Origin: JAICIG01 sp035532215
Lineage (GTDB): Bacteria > Planctomycetota > Planctomycetia > Pirellulales > JAICIG01
NCBI GenBank assembly: GCA_035532215.1
Contig: DATKRK010000443.1
Location: 1 to 7,344 of the forward strand
Direction: 5' to 3'
Length of the DNA: 7,344 bases
Below are positions 1 to 6,541 of this stretch, piece by piece. The notes under the pieces were generated by a model. It made no database searches. It had not been told where the DNA came from and saw nothing but the letters and a program-made list of their open reading frames with translations. The position numbers and the translations under genes are program-made. Every line of letters begins with the position of its first letter. Within the stretch, counting starts at the first letter, position 1.

Positions 1-977
1 CCGCCGGGCAAGCGGCACGAGGCCGCCGCGGTCGCCGACATGTACGGCGCGTTGGGATTTCGCGTGTAAACGTGCAGCGGCTCGCCGTTGCGGCGCACGA
101 TCAGCTTGTTCGGCTCCTCCTGGCGCCATTCGATGGCGCCCTTCGTGCCGTCGACCTCGATGAACAGATCGTTCTCGCGGCCGTGGCTGATCTGCGACGC
201 CGTCACCGTGCCCAAGGCGCCGTTCTCCAAACGGATCACCGCATGCCCGTAGTCGTCCAGCTTGCGGCCGGCGGCGAAAATCTTCAGGTGCGAACTGACC
301 GTTTCGGGCAGCAAGCCGGTGATGTAGCGGGCCAGGTTGTAGGCGTGCGTGCCGATATCGCCGAAGCAGCCCGCTGCGCCGCTCTTCGAGGGATCGGTCC
401 GCCAGGCGGCCTGCTTTTGGTCGCCGCTTTCCAGCCGCGTGCGGAGCCAGCCTTGGATATAGTTCGCGCGGAAGGCGTTGATCTCGCCCAGCTCGCCGCC
501 CAGCACCATGTCGCGGGCCTGCCGCACCAGCGGATAGCCGGTGTAGTTGTGCGAGACGGCGAACACCACGCCCGAGCGGTCGACCGCGGCGGCCAACTGT
601 TCGGCCTGGGCCAGGTCGAAGGTCATCGGCTTGTCGCAGATCACGTTGAAGCCGGCCTCGACTGCCGCTTTGGCGATTTCGAAGTGCGTGTGATTGGGCG
701 TGGCGACCGAGAGGAAATCGACGCGCCGGTCGGCCGGCAGCTTCGACTCGGTTTGAATCAGTTCCTGGTACGAGCCGTAAGCCCGCTCGGGCGGAATATC
801 GTAATCGGCGGCCGAAGCCTTGGCCTTCTCCGGATTGCTCGACAGCGCCCCGGCAACCAGGGCGGCGCGGTTATCGAGCACGGCGGCGGTGGCATGGACG
901 CGGCCGATGAAGGCGCCTTGCCCGCCGCCGACGAGCGCCTGGCGAAGTTTGCGATTGAGGGCTCCGTTGGTGGCCAT
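1..977 (-). CDS. Gfo/Idh/MocA family oxidoreductase, C-terminus cut by window edge
   Basis: Reading the minus strand from the ATG at 977 gives 325 open codons down to base 3 with no stop, so the gene runs off the left edge. The N-terminus has a dinucleotide-binding turn, GGGQGAFIG (about residues 17-25), followed by a Rossmann-type domain with SVATPNHTH (90-98) and CDKPM (114-118), the family's (E/D)KP motif with the conserved lysine (K116). The C-terminal alpha/beta domain contains GDIGTHAYNL (206-215), holding the conserved Asp and likely catalytic His211. The family performs NAD(P)-dependent oxidation or reduction of sugars and related polyols; the substrate cannot be read from sequence. 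Related planctomycete proteins are about 380 residues, so roughly the last 60 are missing. An AAGGAG ribosome site lies 11 bases upstream of the ATG (complement of 989-994). No signal peptide is seen, so it is probably cytoplasmic. It is divergent from the 1319-2896 operon. Confidence 0.93.
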   Translation of the reverse strand, partial: MATNGALNRKLRQALVGGGQGAFIGRVHATAAVLDNRAALVAGALSSNPEKAKASAADYDIPPERAYGSYQELIQTESKLPADRRVDFLSVATPNHTHFEIAKAAVEAGFNVICDKPMTFDLAQAEQLAAAVDRSGVVFAVSHNYTGYPLVRQARDMVLGGELGEINAFRANYIQGWLRTRLESGDQKQAAWRTDPSKSGAAGCFGDIGTHAYNLARYITGLLPETVSSHLKIFAAGRKLDDYGHAVIRLENGALGTVTASQISHGRENDLFIEVDGTKGAIEWRQEEPNKLIVRRNGEPLHVYTRNPNAPYMSATAAASCRLPG

Positions 978-1133
978 GGGCTGCTGTGCTCCTTGAACTG
1001 CGGGCGAGGGAACTGCTTGGAAACGCCTACACTTTTATCAGATGTATCTCTCGCCACAAGCCGGGCAGGCTGGGCAAAGCGGAGACCGGAAGATAGGAAT
1101 TCGGCCGCCGCTAGCCGATCCCCGTTTCCGGCT

Positions 1134-1155
1134 CCTCTCCCTCTGGGAGAGGGAG
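1134..1155. repeat. CT-rich/GA-rich inverted repeat (hairpin)
   Basis: CCTCTCCC at 1134-1141 pairs with GGGAGAGG at 1145-1152. In a second register CTCCCTCT at 1137-1144 pairs with AGAGGGAG at 1148-1155. Each gives an 8-bp stem with a 3-base loop, so the element can slip between two forms. A plus-strand TTTT follows at 1156-1159. It resembles the CCCTCTCCC-type dispersed palindromes seen between genes in many GC-rich bacteria. It lies in a divergent spacer, so a terminator role for a flanking gene is unlikely. Confidence 0.6.
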
Positions 1156-1163
1156 TTTTGTAC

Positions 1164-1212
1164 CCAATCCCCAATCCAAAATCGAAAATCCAAAATCGAA
1201 AATCGAAAATCC
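1164..1212. repeat. Seven-unit heptamer tandem repeat
   Basis: Seven consecutive 7-base units can be read: CCAATCC twice (1164-1177), then AAAATCG or AAAATCC five times (1178-1212). The reverse strand reads as GATTTTC/GATTTTG units. The block is A-rich inside a GC-rich region. Similar degenerate AAAATC(C/G) arrays occur in planctomycete intergenic DNA, to my knowledge without an established function. Translations through it (FDFRFWIFDFG-like) are artefacts of the repeat. Confidence 0.85.
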
Positions 1213-1318
1213 CCCCGTCCCCCTGCCTTCTCTGGCATCGTTTGGCCGAACCGGCTACCATGCCCCCTCTTTTTCTCTTCCGTCAAGGCAATTCCGCATC
1301 TCTCAAAGGAACCGTATA

Positions 1319-1837
1319 ATGATGGCCGCGTTAAGAAATCGTCGTTTAGTGTGGCTGGCGATGGGGGGGCTGATTGGCGCCTTGCTCGGCGTGATGTGGC
1401 CGCAAAGGCAAATTCACGCCGTGGCGACCGATCGCCTCGACAATTTCGCCATCGCCACGGGCCACCTGGACGACGAGACGGAAGCCATTTACTTTCTGGA
1501 CTTTGTCACCGGCGAACTGAGAGCCACGGCCCTCAGCCCGGTGGTGCGGAAGTTTTTCGCCGCGTTTCACGCCAACGTAATCGCCGATTTGCAGATCGAC
1601 GTGGCGAGGAACCCGAAGTTCATGATGGTGACGGGCGAATCGATCTTTCGCGTGAACGGCGGCCAGATTCAGCCGGGCAATGCGGTCGTGTACGTGGCCG
1701 AAATGACCAGCGGCCGGGTGGCGGCCTACGCCGTCCCTTGGGCGCGCGCCTACGCGATTGGGAACCGCTCGATCAAGGCCCCGATGGTTTTGTTGGATAC
1801 GATGTCATTTCGAGCCCCTGCGGTCGATGGTCCTTAA
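1319..1837 (+). CDS. Membrane-anchored hypothetical protein, first gene of the thiS-thiG operon
   Basis: This is a 172-residue protein I do not recognise by name. Residues about 10-27 (LVWLAMGGLIGALLGVMW) form one hydrophobic helix preceded by Arg8-Arg9, consistent with an uncleaved N-terminal anchor and the remainder outside the cytoplasm. The exported part holds two similar strand-turn-strand segments, at 56-72 (AIYFLDFVTGELRATAL) and 123-139 (VVYVAEMTSGRVAAYAV), resembling single beta-propeller blades of the YxxDxxTGEL kind. The protein is far too short for a full propeller. There is no cysteine and no obvious catalytic motif. Start: ATG at 1319 with AAAGGA at 1305-1310; the adjacent ATG at 1322 is an equally plausible start. 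Its TAA is immediately followed by the thiS ATG, so the two are almost certainly co-transcribed and translationally coupled. Whether it has any role in thiamin synthesis is unknown. Confidence 0.8.
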   Translation: MMAALRNRRLVWLAMGGLIGALLGVMWPQRQIHAVATDRLDNFAIATGHLDDETEAIYFLDFVTGELRATALSPVVRKFFAAFHANVIADLQIDVARNPKFMMVTGESIFRVNGGQIQPGNAVVYVAEMTSGRVAAYAVPWARAYAIGNRSIKAPMVLLDTMSFRAPAVDGP

Positions 1838-2041
1838 ATGATAGAGTTCACGGTCAACGGCGAGCCGCGCCAAGCGCCCACAGGTACGACGATCGCCGCC
1901 CTGCTGGCGGAACTGGGCGTAGACCCGCGGCAAGTCGCCGTCGAGGTGAATCTCGAATTGGCGCCTCGCGGCCGGCATGCCGAACGCACGTTGGCCGCGG
2001 GCGATCGCCTGGAAGTCGTCACGCTGGTCGGAGGAGGATAA
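1838..2041 (+). CDS. thiS: Sulfur carrier protein ThiS
   Basis: This 67-residue protein has the ubiquitin-like MoaD/ThiS fold signature: MIEFTVNGE at the start, a central TTIAALLAELGVDPRQVAVEVN segment read here as two parts (residues 17-27 and 28-38), and LAAGDRLEVVTLVGGG at the C-terminus. The terminal Gly-Gly is the residue pair adenylated by a ThiF-type enzyme and converted to a thiocarboxylate, which donates sulfur to the thiazole made by ThiG. The length is normal for ThiS (about 65-70). The ATG directly abuts the TAA of the upstream gene with no good ribosome site, pointing to coupling. thiG follows six bases after the stop. No thiF, thiO or thiH lies in the window. Confidence 0.96.
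   Translation: MIEFTVNGEPRQAPTGTTIAALLAELGVDPRQVAVEVNLELAPRGRHAERTLAAGDRLEVVTLVGGG
2030..2038 (+). promoter_or_regulatory. thiG ribosome binding site formed by the ThiS glycine codons
   Basis: The last three ThiS codons are GGA GGA GGA (2030-2038). They contain a perfect GGAGG (2033-2037) lying 10 bases before the thiG ATG at 2048. One stretch therefore encodes the functional glycine tail of ThiS and serves as the Shine-Dalgarno sequence of thiG. Confidence 0.75.
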
Positions 2042-2047
2042 GAGCCC

Positions 2048-2896
2048 ATGAGTACGCAAGACATCGCCCCCCCGGCGCAAGACGGCCTCAAACTCGGCAG
2101 CCACTTGCTGTCCAGCCGCCTGATCGTCGGCACGGGCAAATACGCGAACTATGCGTTGATGGCCGAATCGCTCGAGGCCTCGGGCACGGATTGCATCACG
2201 GTGGCCATCCGCCGCGAGCGGTTGATCGATTCGCAGGGCCGCAACCTGCTGGACCACGTCGACACGAGCCGCTACGTGCTGTTGCCGAACACGGCCGGTT
2301 GCTTCTCGGCCGACGACGCCGTGCGCGTGGCGCGGCTGGGGCGCGAGATTCTGCTGGGTCTGGATAATCCCGGCGCCGATTGGGTCAAGCTCGAAGTGCT
2401 CGGCGATACGAAAACGCTGCTGCCCGATCCAGTGGCCACGCTCGAAGCGACCGAAAAGCTGGTGGCCGACGGCTTCCAGGTGCTGTGCTACACGACCGAC
2501 GATCCGATCACCGCCCGGCGATTGAAAGAGGCGGGCGCCACCAGCGTGATGCCGGCCGGCAGCCCGATCGGCTCGGGCCAGGGCATTTTGAATCCGAACA
2601 ACATCCGGATTTGTCTTGAATACCTCAAGGACGGCGACCCCGACTACCCGGTGATCGTCGACGCGGGCGTCGGCACGGCCAGCGACGTAACGATCGCCAT
2701 GGAGTTGGGCGTCGACGGCGTGCTCTTGAACACTGGCATTGCCCACGCGGCCGACCCGCTTAATATGGCCCGGGCGATGAAAGCCGCCATCGAAGCCGGC
2801 CGGCTGGCCTATCTTTCCGGCCGCATACCGAAGAAGCTCTACGCCACGGCCAGCAGCCCCGAGACCGGGCTGATCGCGCCGGCGAAGCCGCGGTAA
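2048..2896 (+). CDS. thiG: Thiazole synthase ThiG
   Basis: This 282-residue TIM-barrel enzyme makes the thiazole phosphate carboxylate moiety of thiamin from 1-deoxy-D-xylulose 5-phosphate, dehydroglycine and the sulfur of ThiS thiocarboxylate. Visible family motifs are LIVGTGKY (25-32), LLPNTAGC (78-85), DWVKLEVLGD (111-120) with Lys114 as the Schiff-base lysine and Glu116 nearby, MPAGSPIGSGQG (168-179) for phosphate binding, VDAGVG (204-209), and GVLLNTGIAHA (224-234). Typical ThiG proteins are about 255-270 residues; the extra length is an N-terminal extension of about 15 residues and a short Pro/Ala tail. All key residues are present, so it should be active. It is cytoplasmic, last in the operon after thiS, and its ribosome site lies in the thiS coding end. 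Confidence 0.97.
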   Translation: MSTQDIAPPAQDGLKLGSHLLSSRLIVGTGKYANYALMAESLEASGTDCITVAIRRERLIDSQGRNLLDHVDTSRYVLLPNTAGCFSADDAVRVARLGREILLGLDNPGADWVKLEVLGDTKTLLPDPVATLEATEKLVADGFQVLCYTTDDPITARRLKEAGATSVMPAGSPIGSGQGILNPNNIRICLEYLKDGDPDYPVIVDAGVGTASDVTIAMELGVDGVLLNTGIAHAADPLNMARAMKAAIEAGRLAYLSGRIPKKLYATASSPETGLIAPAKPR

Positions 2897-3312
2897 CACG
2901 GAGTTCCGAAGCTTACGCTTCAGCTTTGCGAGGCGAAGCCGAAACCAAAACCTTGTCGCCGCAAAAAGAATTGCGACGTTACGTTCGGCGCTCGAAATGC
3001 AAGCCTGCGCTTCGCCCGTCTCTTTAGCGCCTGCGAATCGCCAGGCCCAACGTCTTCAATCCGGTATGCTGCCGCGGTGCAACGCTCCGACCTTGTTCTT
3101 CCCAATGCGCCAACGGCGGAGCGTCCTGCCATCGCGGCCGCCCCAGATGCTGCTTGAGCCATACCTGGCCGGCTTTCGCCAGCACAACAATGACAGCAAG
3201 CGCGTCGCCACCGGCGGGCGGCTCCGCCGCGCGCCCGCGCCCGCCGCTTACGTCTGAATTACATCTGCTGTGGGCAGCCCGTTCCGAATTTGCCAACCCA
3301 ATCCAAACAGAC
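2897..3312. other. 416-base stretch without a convincing gene
   Basis: This lies between the stop of thiG and the stop of the convergent FRG gene. A short hairpin GAAGC-TTAC-GCTTC (2908-2921) follows thiG but has no T-run, so it is at best a weak terminator. A GC-only inverted repeat pairs CGGCGGGCG (3212-3220) with CGCCCGCCG (3238-3246). The minus strand is open at 3024-3296 from a TTG start for 90 codons, including a readable segment around AKAGQVWLKQHLGRPRW, but composition, start codon and lack of a recognisable domain make it doubtful. The plus strand is also open over 2997-3257. This may be a decayed gene or a dispersed intergenic repeat; I cannot decide. Confidence 0.5.
3212..3246. repeat. 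GC-rich inverted repeat downstream of the FRG gene
   Basis: A 9-bp perfect stem (3212-3220 with 3238-3246) encloses a 17-base loop that can itself fold as GCGG-CT-CCGC. It sits about 65 bases beyond the stop of the minus-strand FRG gene and could slow transcription, but neither side has a T-run. Confidence 0.45.
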
Positions 3313-4152
3313 CTAGGAATTCAGGGTGTCCAATACGCTAAGCGCTTCCCTTGTGGCATCCAGATTCGACTGTGCGGCAGCTCCATCGAGATCCGGCGAA
3401 AGCGGCGTTGCCAGATTGATGTTCATCAATTCCAGGTCTCGCAAGGCACGTACCGCTGTTTCGCCAGCGATCACGAATTTGATGAGATGGTTCGCTAGAG
3501 ATTTCGACTGTAAGTAGGCCTCAAGGTCTAAGAATTCCGGAGTCTTGATCTTCGTAAAAACGCCTTGCTGTGCCTTTTGCCGATACGCCGCGACATGCCG
3601 CTTCAAAGTCAATTCAAACTCAGGAAACCCGGGCTTAGCCAGTTCTTCGGGAACGGCAAATTCCCAAACGACAAACGGCTCATCGCTCAGATAGAGCGAT
3701 TTAGACACGTATCCTTGGGTTCGTAGGTCAATGTCCTTCGAGATTGCATCGAAGACGGCAAAAAAGGCAGCCACAAATGGGCTGAGCGTCCAGTCAAGCA
3801 GCCTTGTTATGAGGCCGTGATGACGACCGAGTTCTTGCCAGTGAGGAAGCCACTTTATTTCGAGGCGGTTGCCTGGGAGCCCGGTGGCATGGTGCTCCAT
3901 TTTTTCCCGCGCGCCCTCATCAAGGATCGAGAGCAGCCGGGAAACCGAATTGGGACTAAGGTCGGCGACTTCGTATTCCTGAAAGGAGCGGCGAAGCCAC
4001 CGCTCCAATTTGGACTCAAGCTTCCACTCCGCTGACCTGTGGCCGCGAAAGATGCGAATGCCACTTGCGCGTGGCAAGCGGATTTCGGTTATGAAGTCGT
4101 CCCATGATTTGCAGGCCACGACCTGAATTTCATTGGGCGGCGATGTGGTCAT
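3313..4152 (-). CDS. FRG domain-containing protein
   Basis: This 279-residue protein carries the features of the FRG family: the naming motif IFRGHRSAEWKLESKLER (34-51, F35-R36-G37), WQELGRHHGLITRLLDWT (105-122) followed by LSPFVAAFFAVFD, a QKAQQGVFT segment (192-200), and a C-terminal LSPDLDGAAAQ (251-261) matching the family's usual ending. It therefore looks full length and intact. The domain's biochemical activity is not established to my knowledge; FRG proteins are scattered by transfer and often found among accessory or phage-defence genes, so a defence role is possible but unproven. There is no signal peptide or transmembrane segment. The ATG at 4152 is chosen because an in-frame TGA lies about 36 bases upstream with no other standard start between; no clear Shine-Dalgarno is visible. 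Two sampled 60-base rows were 48% and 53% GC against 62% in a thiG row, suggesting later acquisition. It lies 65 bases from the 3' end of tRNA-Cys, on the same strand. Confidence 0.88.
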   Translation of the reverse strand: MTTSPPNEIQVVACKSWDDFITEIRLPRASGIRIFRGHRSAEWKLESKLERWLRRSFQEYEVADLSPNSVSRLLSILDEGAREKMEHHATGLPGNRLEIKWLPHWQELGRHHGLITRLLDWTLSPFVAAFFAVFDAISKDIDLRTQGYVSKSLYLSDEPFVVWEFAVPEELAKPGFPEFELTLKRHVAAYRQKAQQGVFTKIKTPEFLDLEAYLQSKSLANHLIKFVIAGETAVRALRDLELMNINLATPLSPDLDGAAAQSNLDATREALSVLDTLNS

Positions 4153-4217
4153 CAGCTCACAGAGCGTAGCGTTTTGGGTGGTACTTCACCTCTCGCCGCA
4201 ACTCCTTACTACCAAAG

Positions 4218-4289
4218 AGGCGCTGGTGGGAGTCGAACCCACGGTGGCGGATTTGCAATCCGCTGCCTTAGCCACTTGGCTACAGCGCC
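4218..4289 (-). tRNA. tRNA-Cys (anticodon GCA)
   Basis: The minus strand folds into a full 72-base cloverleaf: acceptor GGCGCTG paired with CAGCGCC, a short D arm (GCC...GGC) with AAGTGGCTAA, anticodon arm GCGGA-TTGCAAA-TCCGC with anticodon GCA (complement of 4254-4256), a four-base variable loop, and T arm GTGGG-TTCGACT-CCCAC. The discriminator base is T (complement of 4218), as expected for cysteine tRNA. CCA is not encoded; CTT follows. It reads UGC directly and UGU by wobble. Its 3' end faces the FRG gene. Confidence 0.97.
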
Positions 4290-4539
4290 TTGATTCCGAT
4301 CCTCTAGGGTTCCGTTGGCCACGGGGAAGCGCCGCGTTCTACGGCTGATCTCCCGTCTACGACCCCCGGCGCCCTTGGCCTCAAGGTCAATAATGCACGA
4401 TCGTAACACGAAAACCAGCGCCATCAAGCCCAAGCAGCCGCACCCCGACTTCCCCCCTATTTTCGCACATCACGCGGCGTCGCGACGCCATCTTGACCGC
4501 CCGCTCGGCCGATCGCGGCAGATGTCAGCAGCCGCAAGC

Positions 4540-4983
4540 TCAGCCGAATAGGTCCACGTTTTGGCCGACGTCGCCGCTGGGACTGGGTCCGGGCGAAGCT
4601 CCAGCGAGATTATCGACCAAGCCCTGCAACAGATCTTGGGCCTGCTGACGAAGCTGGTCGTCGGATGCCTGGACGTTGAACAGTTGGCTGAGTTGGCTCA
4701 TGGTCGAACTGCGATCCGACTCGCTCACGCCGAACTTGGCTAGCGCATCGGAGACCTTCTTTTGCAGCAGTTTGTTGATTTCGACCGGCGACTTGCCCTG
4801 AGCGAAGGCCTGGTCGACGGCTTGCTGCAATTTGAGCCGCAGTTGGGCGATCTGGTCGGGCGAGAGGGGCGATCCCGGTTGGACTTGCGAGGCATCGCTC
4901 GCAGCCGACGTCGAAGAAAACGGAGAGGTCAGCGAAGTCGAGTAACTCGCCAGGGCCGCCCCCACGCCGTTGATCGCCGACAT
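4540..4983 (-). CDS. Ser/Gln-rich helical hypothetical protein
   Basis: This is a 147-residue protein with no family I recognise. The N-terminus (MSAINGVGAALASYSTS, then Ser/Ala-rich to about 35) looks flexible. Residues 42-83 and 90-127 are predicted helical, rich in Gln, Leu and Asp, with the pattern SPDQIAQLRLKLQQAVDQAF and SVSESDR-like helix caps. The tail is Gly/Ser/Pro-rich and ends DLFG. There is no cysteine, tryptophan, signal peptide or membrane segment; the acidic, low-hydrophobicity character suggests a soluble protein. The start is well supported by GGAGGAG (complement of 4989-4995) five bases before the ATG. It is divergent from rlmI, with a 245-base spacer between, and lies 250 bases beyond the tRNA gene. 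A helical adaptor or exported protein are possibilities, with nothing decisive. Confidence 0.8.
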   Translation of the reverse strand: MSAINGVGAALASYSTSLTSPFSSTSAASDASQVQPGSPLSPDQIAQLRLKLQQAVDQAFAQGKSPVEINKLLQKKVSDALAKFGVSESDRSSTMSQLSQLFNVQASDDQLRQQAQDLLQGLVDNLAGASPGPSPSGDVGQNVDLFG

Positions 4984-5151
4984 CGATACTCCTCCAACGA
5001 GAATTCGGACGCCAGACGCAGAGCGCGACGGGCAGGTCGTCCCTTATTTATCGGCGCACCAGGCCAAAAACTCCCCTCATTCCGCCCAATCCCTACCACC
5101 CGGAACGTCGGCTACGGCGTTCGGCCCCTGTCGCCCTGGGCGAGCGGTTCC

Positions 5152-5157
5152 TACAAT
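5152..5157 (+). promoter_or_regulatory. Possible -10 box for rlmI
   Basis: TACAAT matches the housekeeping -10 consensus at five of six positions and lies about 70 bases before the rlmI ATG. The hexamer 17 bases upstream (TGTCGC) is a poor -35 match, so the call is tentative. Confidence 0.3.
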
Positions 5158-5228
5158 GGTCCCCCTGGCGATCGATTCCGCCGCATCGGCGCCGTAACCC
5201 GCCTTGCTGTTCAACCCCTTTTGGCTCG

Positions 5229-6410
5229 ATGCCTCGCGTAATTCTCAAACCTCGCAAAGCCCGGCCGTTTCATGGGCGGCACCCCTGGGTGCTCGATTCG
5301 GCCATCGATCGCGTCGAGGGCGCGCCGGCCGACGGCGACGTAGTCGAGCTGATCTCGGATCGCGATCAATGGGTGGCGCGAGGCGTGATCAACGGGCAGA
5401 GCCGAATTCGCGTGCGGCTTTACACCTGGCGGGAAGCAGAGGCGCTCGACGACGCGTTTTGGCGGCGACGGTTGGAGGCGGCCCTTCGCTGGCGCGGATG
5501 GTTATTTCCCGAAGAGCAAGAAACCGCGGTGCGACTCGTCTCGAGCGAGGCCGACGGCTTGAGCGGCCTGATCGTCGATCGCTACGCAGATTACCTGGTC
5601 GTGCAGGTCACGGCGCTGGCCATTGCCAGGCGGCTCGATCGGCTGGCGCCGCTGTTAGCCGAACTGGCCCGGCCCAAAGGCATCCTGGTCCGCGGCGATC
5701 GGGAGATGTCGCGGCTCGAAAAACTTTCGCTGCCCGACGAGTTGGCCTGGGGCCAGACGCCCGAGGGACCCGTGTTCGTCAGCGAGCACGGCGTGAGGTA
5801 CGGCGTTGATCTCGAAGGGGGGCAAAAGACGGGCTTTTTCATCGATCAGCGCGACAATCGCAAGGCGGCCGCGGGTTATTTCCGCGGGCGCCGCGTGCTC
5901 GATTTGTTTTGCTACACGGGCGGCTTCGCCTTGTGTGCGGCGGCGGGCGGGGCCGGCGAAACGCTGGGCATCGATTCCAGCGCCAAGGCCATCGCCTTGG
6001 CCAAGGCGAACGCGGAGCTAAACGGTCTGGCCAACGTCCGCTTCGAGGCGGCCGATTGTTTCAAATCGCTCGAAGCGCTGGCGGGCGAAGGGCGCCGCTT
6101 CGGCGGCATCGTGCTCGATCCGCCGAAATTCGCCCGCAATCGGCAAGGCGTCGAGGAAGCGATGAGGGCCTATCACCACTTGAATCGCCAGGCGGTCGAG
6201 CTGCTGGAGCCGGACGGCATATTGACGACTTGCAGTTGTTCGGGGCACGTCTCGCGAGAAGATTTCCTGCACATGCTGGCCGAAGCGGCACAGCGCAGCG
6301 GCCGCGACATTCAGGTGTTGGAACAGCGCGGCGCCGCGGCCGACCATCCGACCAGCGTAACCTGCCTGGAGAGCGAGTACCTGAAGTGCTTCGTTTGCCG
6401 GGTGCTTTGA
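5229..6410 (+). CDS. rlmI: 23S rRNA (cytosine-C5)-methyltransferase RlmI-type
   Basis: This 393-residue protein matches the E. coli RlmI/YccW architecture and length (396), which methylates C1962 of 23S rRNA using SAM. In order: an N-terminal PUA-like RNA-binding domain (about 1-75, with GRHPWVLDSAI at 16-26), a central EEA-type segment with SEADGLSGLIVDRY (106-119), GQKTGFFIDQRDNR (198-211), SAM-binding motif I VLDLFCYTGGFAL (223-235), acidic motif II GIDSS (247-251), motif IV LDPPKFA (296-302), and motif VI TTCSCSGH (333-340) that includes the candidate catalytic cysteines C335 and C337. All expected motifs are intact. The ATG at 5229 aligns with the family's N-terminus, although no Shine-Dalgarno precedes it. 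It is cytoplasmic and appears monocistronic, ending against a convergent neighbour. Exact target base is inferred from family membership only. Confidence 0.95.
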   Translation: MPRVILKPRKARPFHGRHPWVLDSAIDRVEGAPADGDVVELISDRDQWVARGVINGQSRIRVRLYTWREAEALDDAFWRRRLEAALRWRGWLFPEEQETAVRLVSSEADGLSGLIVDRYADYLVVQVTALAIARRLDRLAPLLAELARPKGILVRGDREMSRLEKLSLPDELAWGQTPEGPVFVSEHGVRYGVDLEGGQKTGFFIDQRDNRKAAAGYFRGRRVLDLFCYTGGFALCAAAGGAGETLGIDSSAKAIALAKANAELNGLANVRFEAADCFKSLEALAGEGRRFGGIVLDPPKFARNRQGVEEAMRAYHHLNRQAVELLEPDGILTTCSCSGHVSREDFLHMLAEAAQRSGRDIQVLEQRGAAADHPTSVTCLESEYLKCFVCRVL

Positions 6411-6479
6411 AAATGGCCGAAGCACGATTTCCGTGGCGTGACTGGGCCTAGCTTCTCGGAGTGGGAGAAGAAAACGCAA

Positions 6480-6513
6480 AAGGCCCGGCCGGGAAGTTTC
6501 CCGGCCGGGCCTT
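6480..6513. terminator. Bidirectional intrinsic terminator between convergent genes
   Basis: A perfect 15-bp stem pairs 6480-6494 (AAGGCCCGGCCGGGA) with 6499-6513, enclosing loop AGTT. Read on the minus strand the stem is followed by TTGCGTTTTC, a T-rich tract appropriate for ending the Cys-rich gene at 6542. Read on the plus strand it is followed by GGTTTG, a weaker tract that could still end rlmI, about 70 bases past its stop. Convergent genes sharing a stem fits its position. Confidence 0.9.
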
Positions 6514-6541
6514 GGTTTGACCCCGTTTCATTTACAGAAGA

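Larger units (their letters stand above)
978..1318. other. Divergent intergenic spacer with hairpin and short tandem repeat
   Basis: This 341-base gap separates the minus-strand oxidoreductase from the plus-strand thiS operon, so it should hold both promoters. I see no clear -35/-10 pair for either. It contains the ribosome site of the oxidoreductase (989-994), a CT/GA hairpin (1134-1155) and a heptamer tandem repeat (1164-1212), both listed separately. An AAAGGA at 1305-1310 is the likely ribosome site for the 1319 gene. No thiamin pyrophosphate riboswitch motif (CTGAGA with a later ACCTGA-type segment) was found upstream of the thi genes. Confidence 0.7.

Noticed and set aside
978..1318. 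Thiamin pyrophosphate riboswitch before the thi operon
   Set aside because: The conserved CTGAGA and downstream TPP-aptamer elements were looked for and not seen.
72..1319. Long plus-strand open frame of 415 codons
   Set aside because: It lies opposite the oxidoreductase, whose minus-strand translation shows clear family motifs, and then runs through the repeat-bearing spacer. It is an antisense shadow in GC-rich DNA.
1315..1320. Perfect TATAAT just before the 1319 gene
   Set aside because: It overlaps the ATG itself, so transcription from it would begin after the start codon, and the hexamer 17 bases upstream (TTCCGC) is not a -35 match. Probably chance.
1042..2367. Plus-strand open frame of 441 codons across the thi operon
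   Set aside because: It is out of frame with the hypothetical gene, thiS and thiG, is Arg/Gly-rich, and shows no family motif.
3020..3036. AGCGCCT near 3027 as a possible attachment-site copy of the tRNA-Cys 3' end
   Set aside because: Only seven bases match, the orientation is opposite to the tRNA, and the flanking T-arm sequence is absent, so it is not evidence for an att site.
3024..3296. 90-codon minus-strand frame downstream of the FRG gene
   Set aside because: It begins at TTG, has no evident ribosome site, includes a GC-palindrome stretch coding Gly/Arg/Ala, and matches no domain I recognise. Kept only as a note in the intergenic entry.
5204..5809. Plus-strand open frame overlapping rlmI
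   Set aside because: Out of frame with rlmI, Arg-rich and without motifs; rlmI is unambiguous here.
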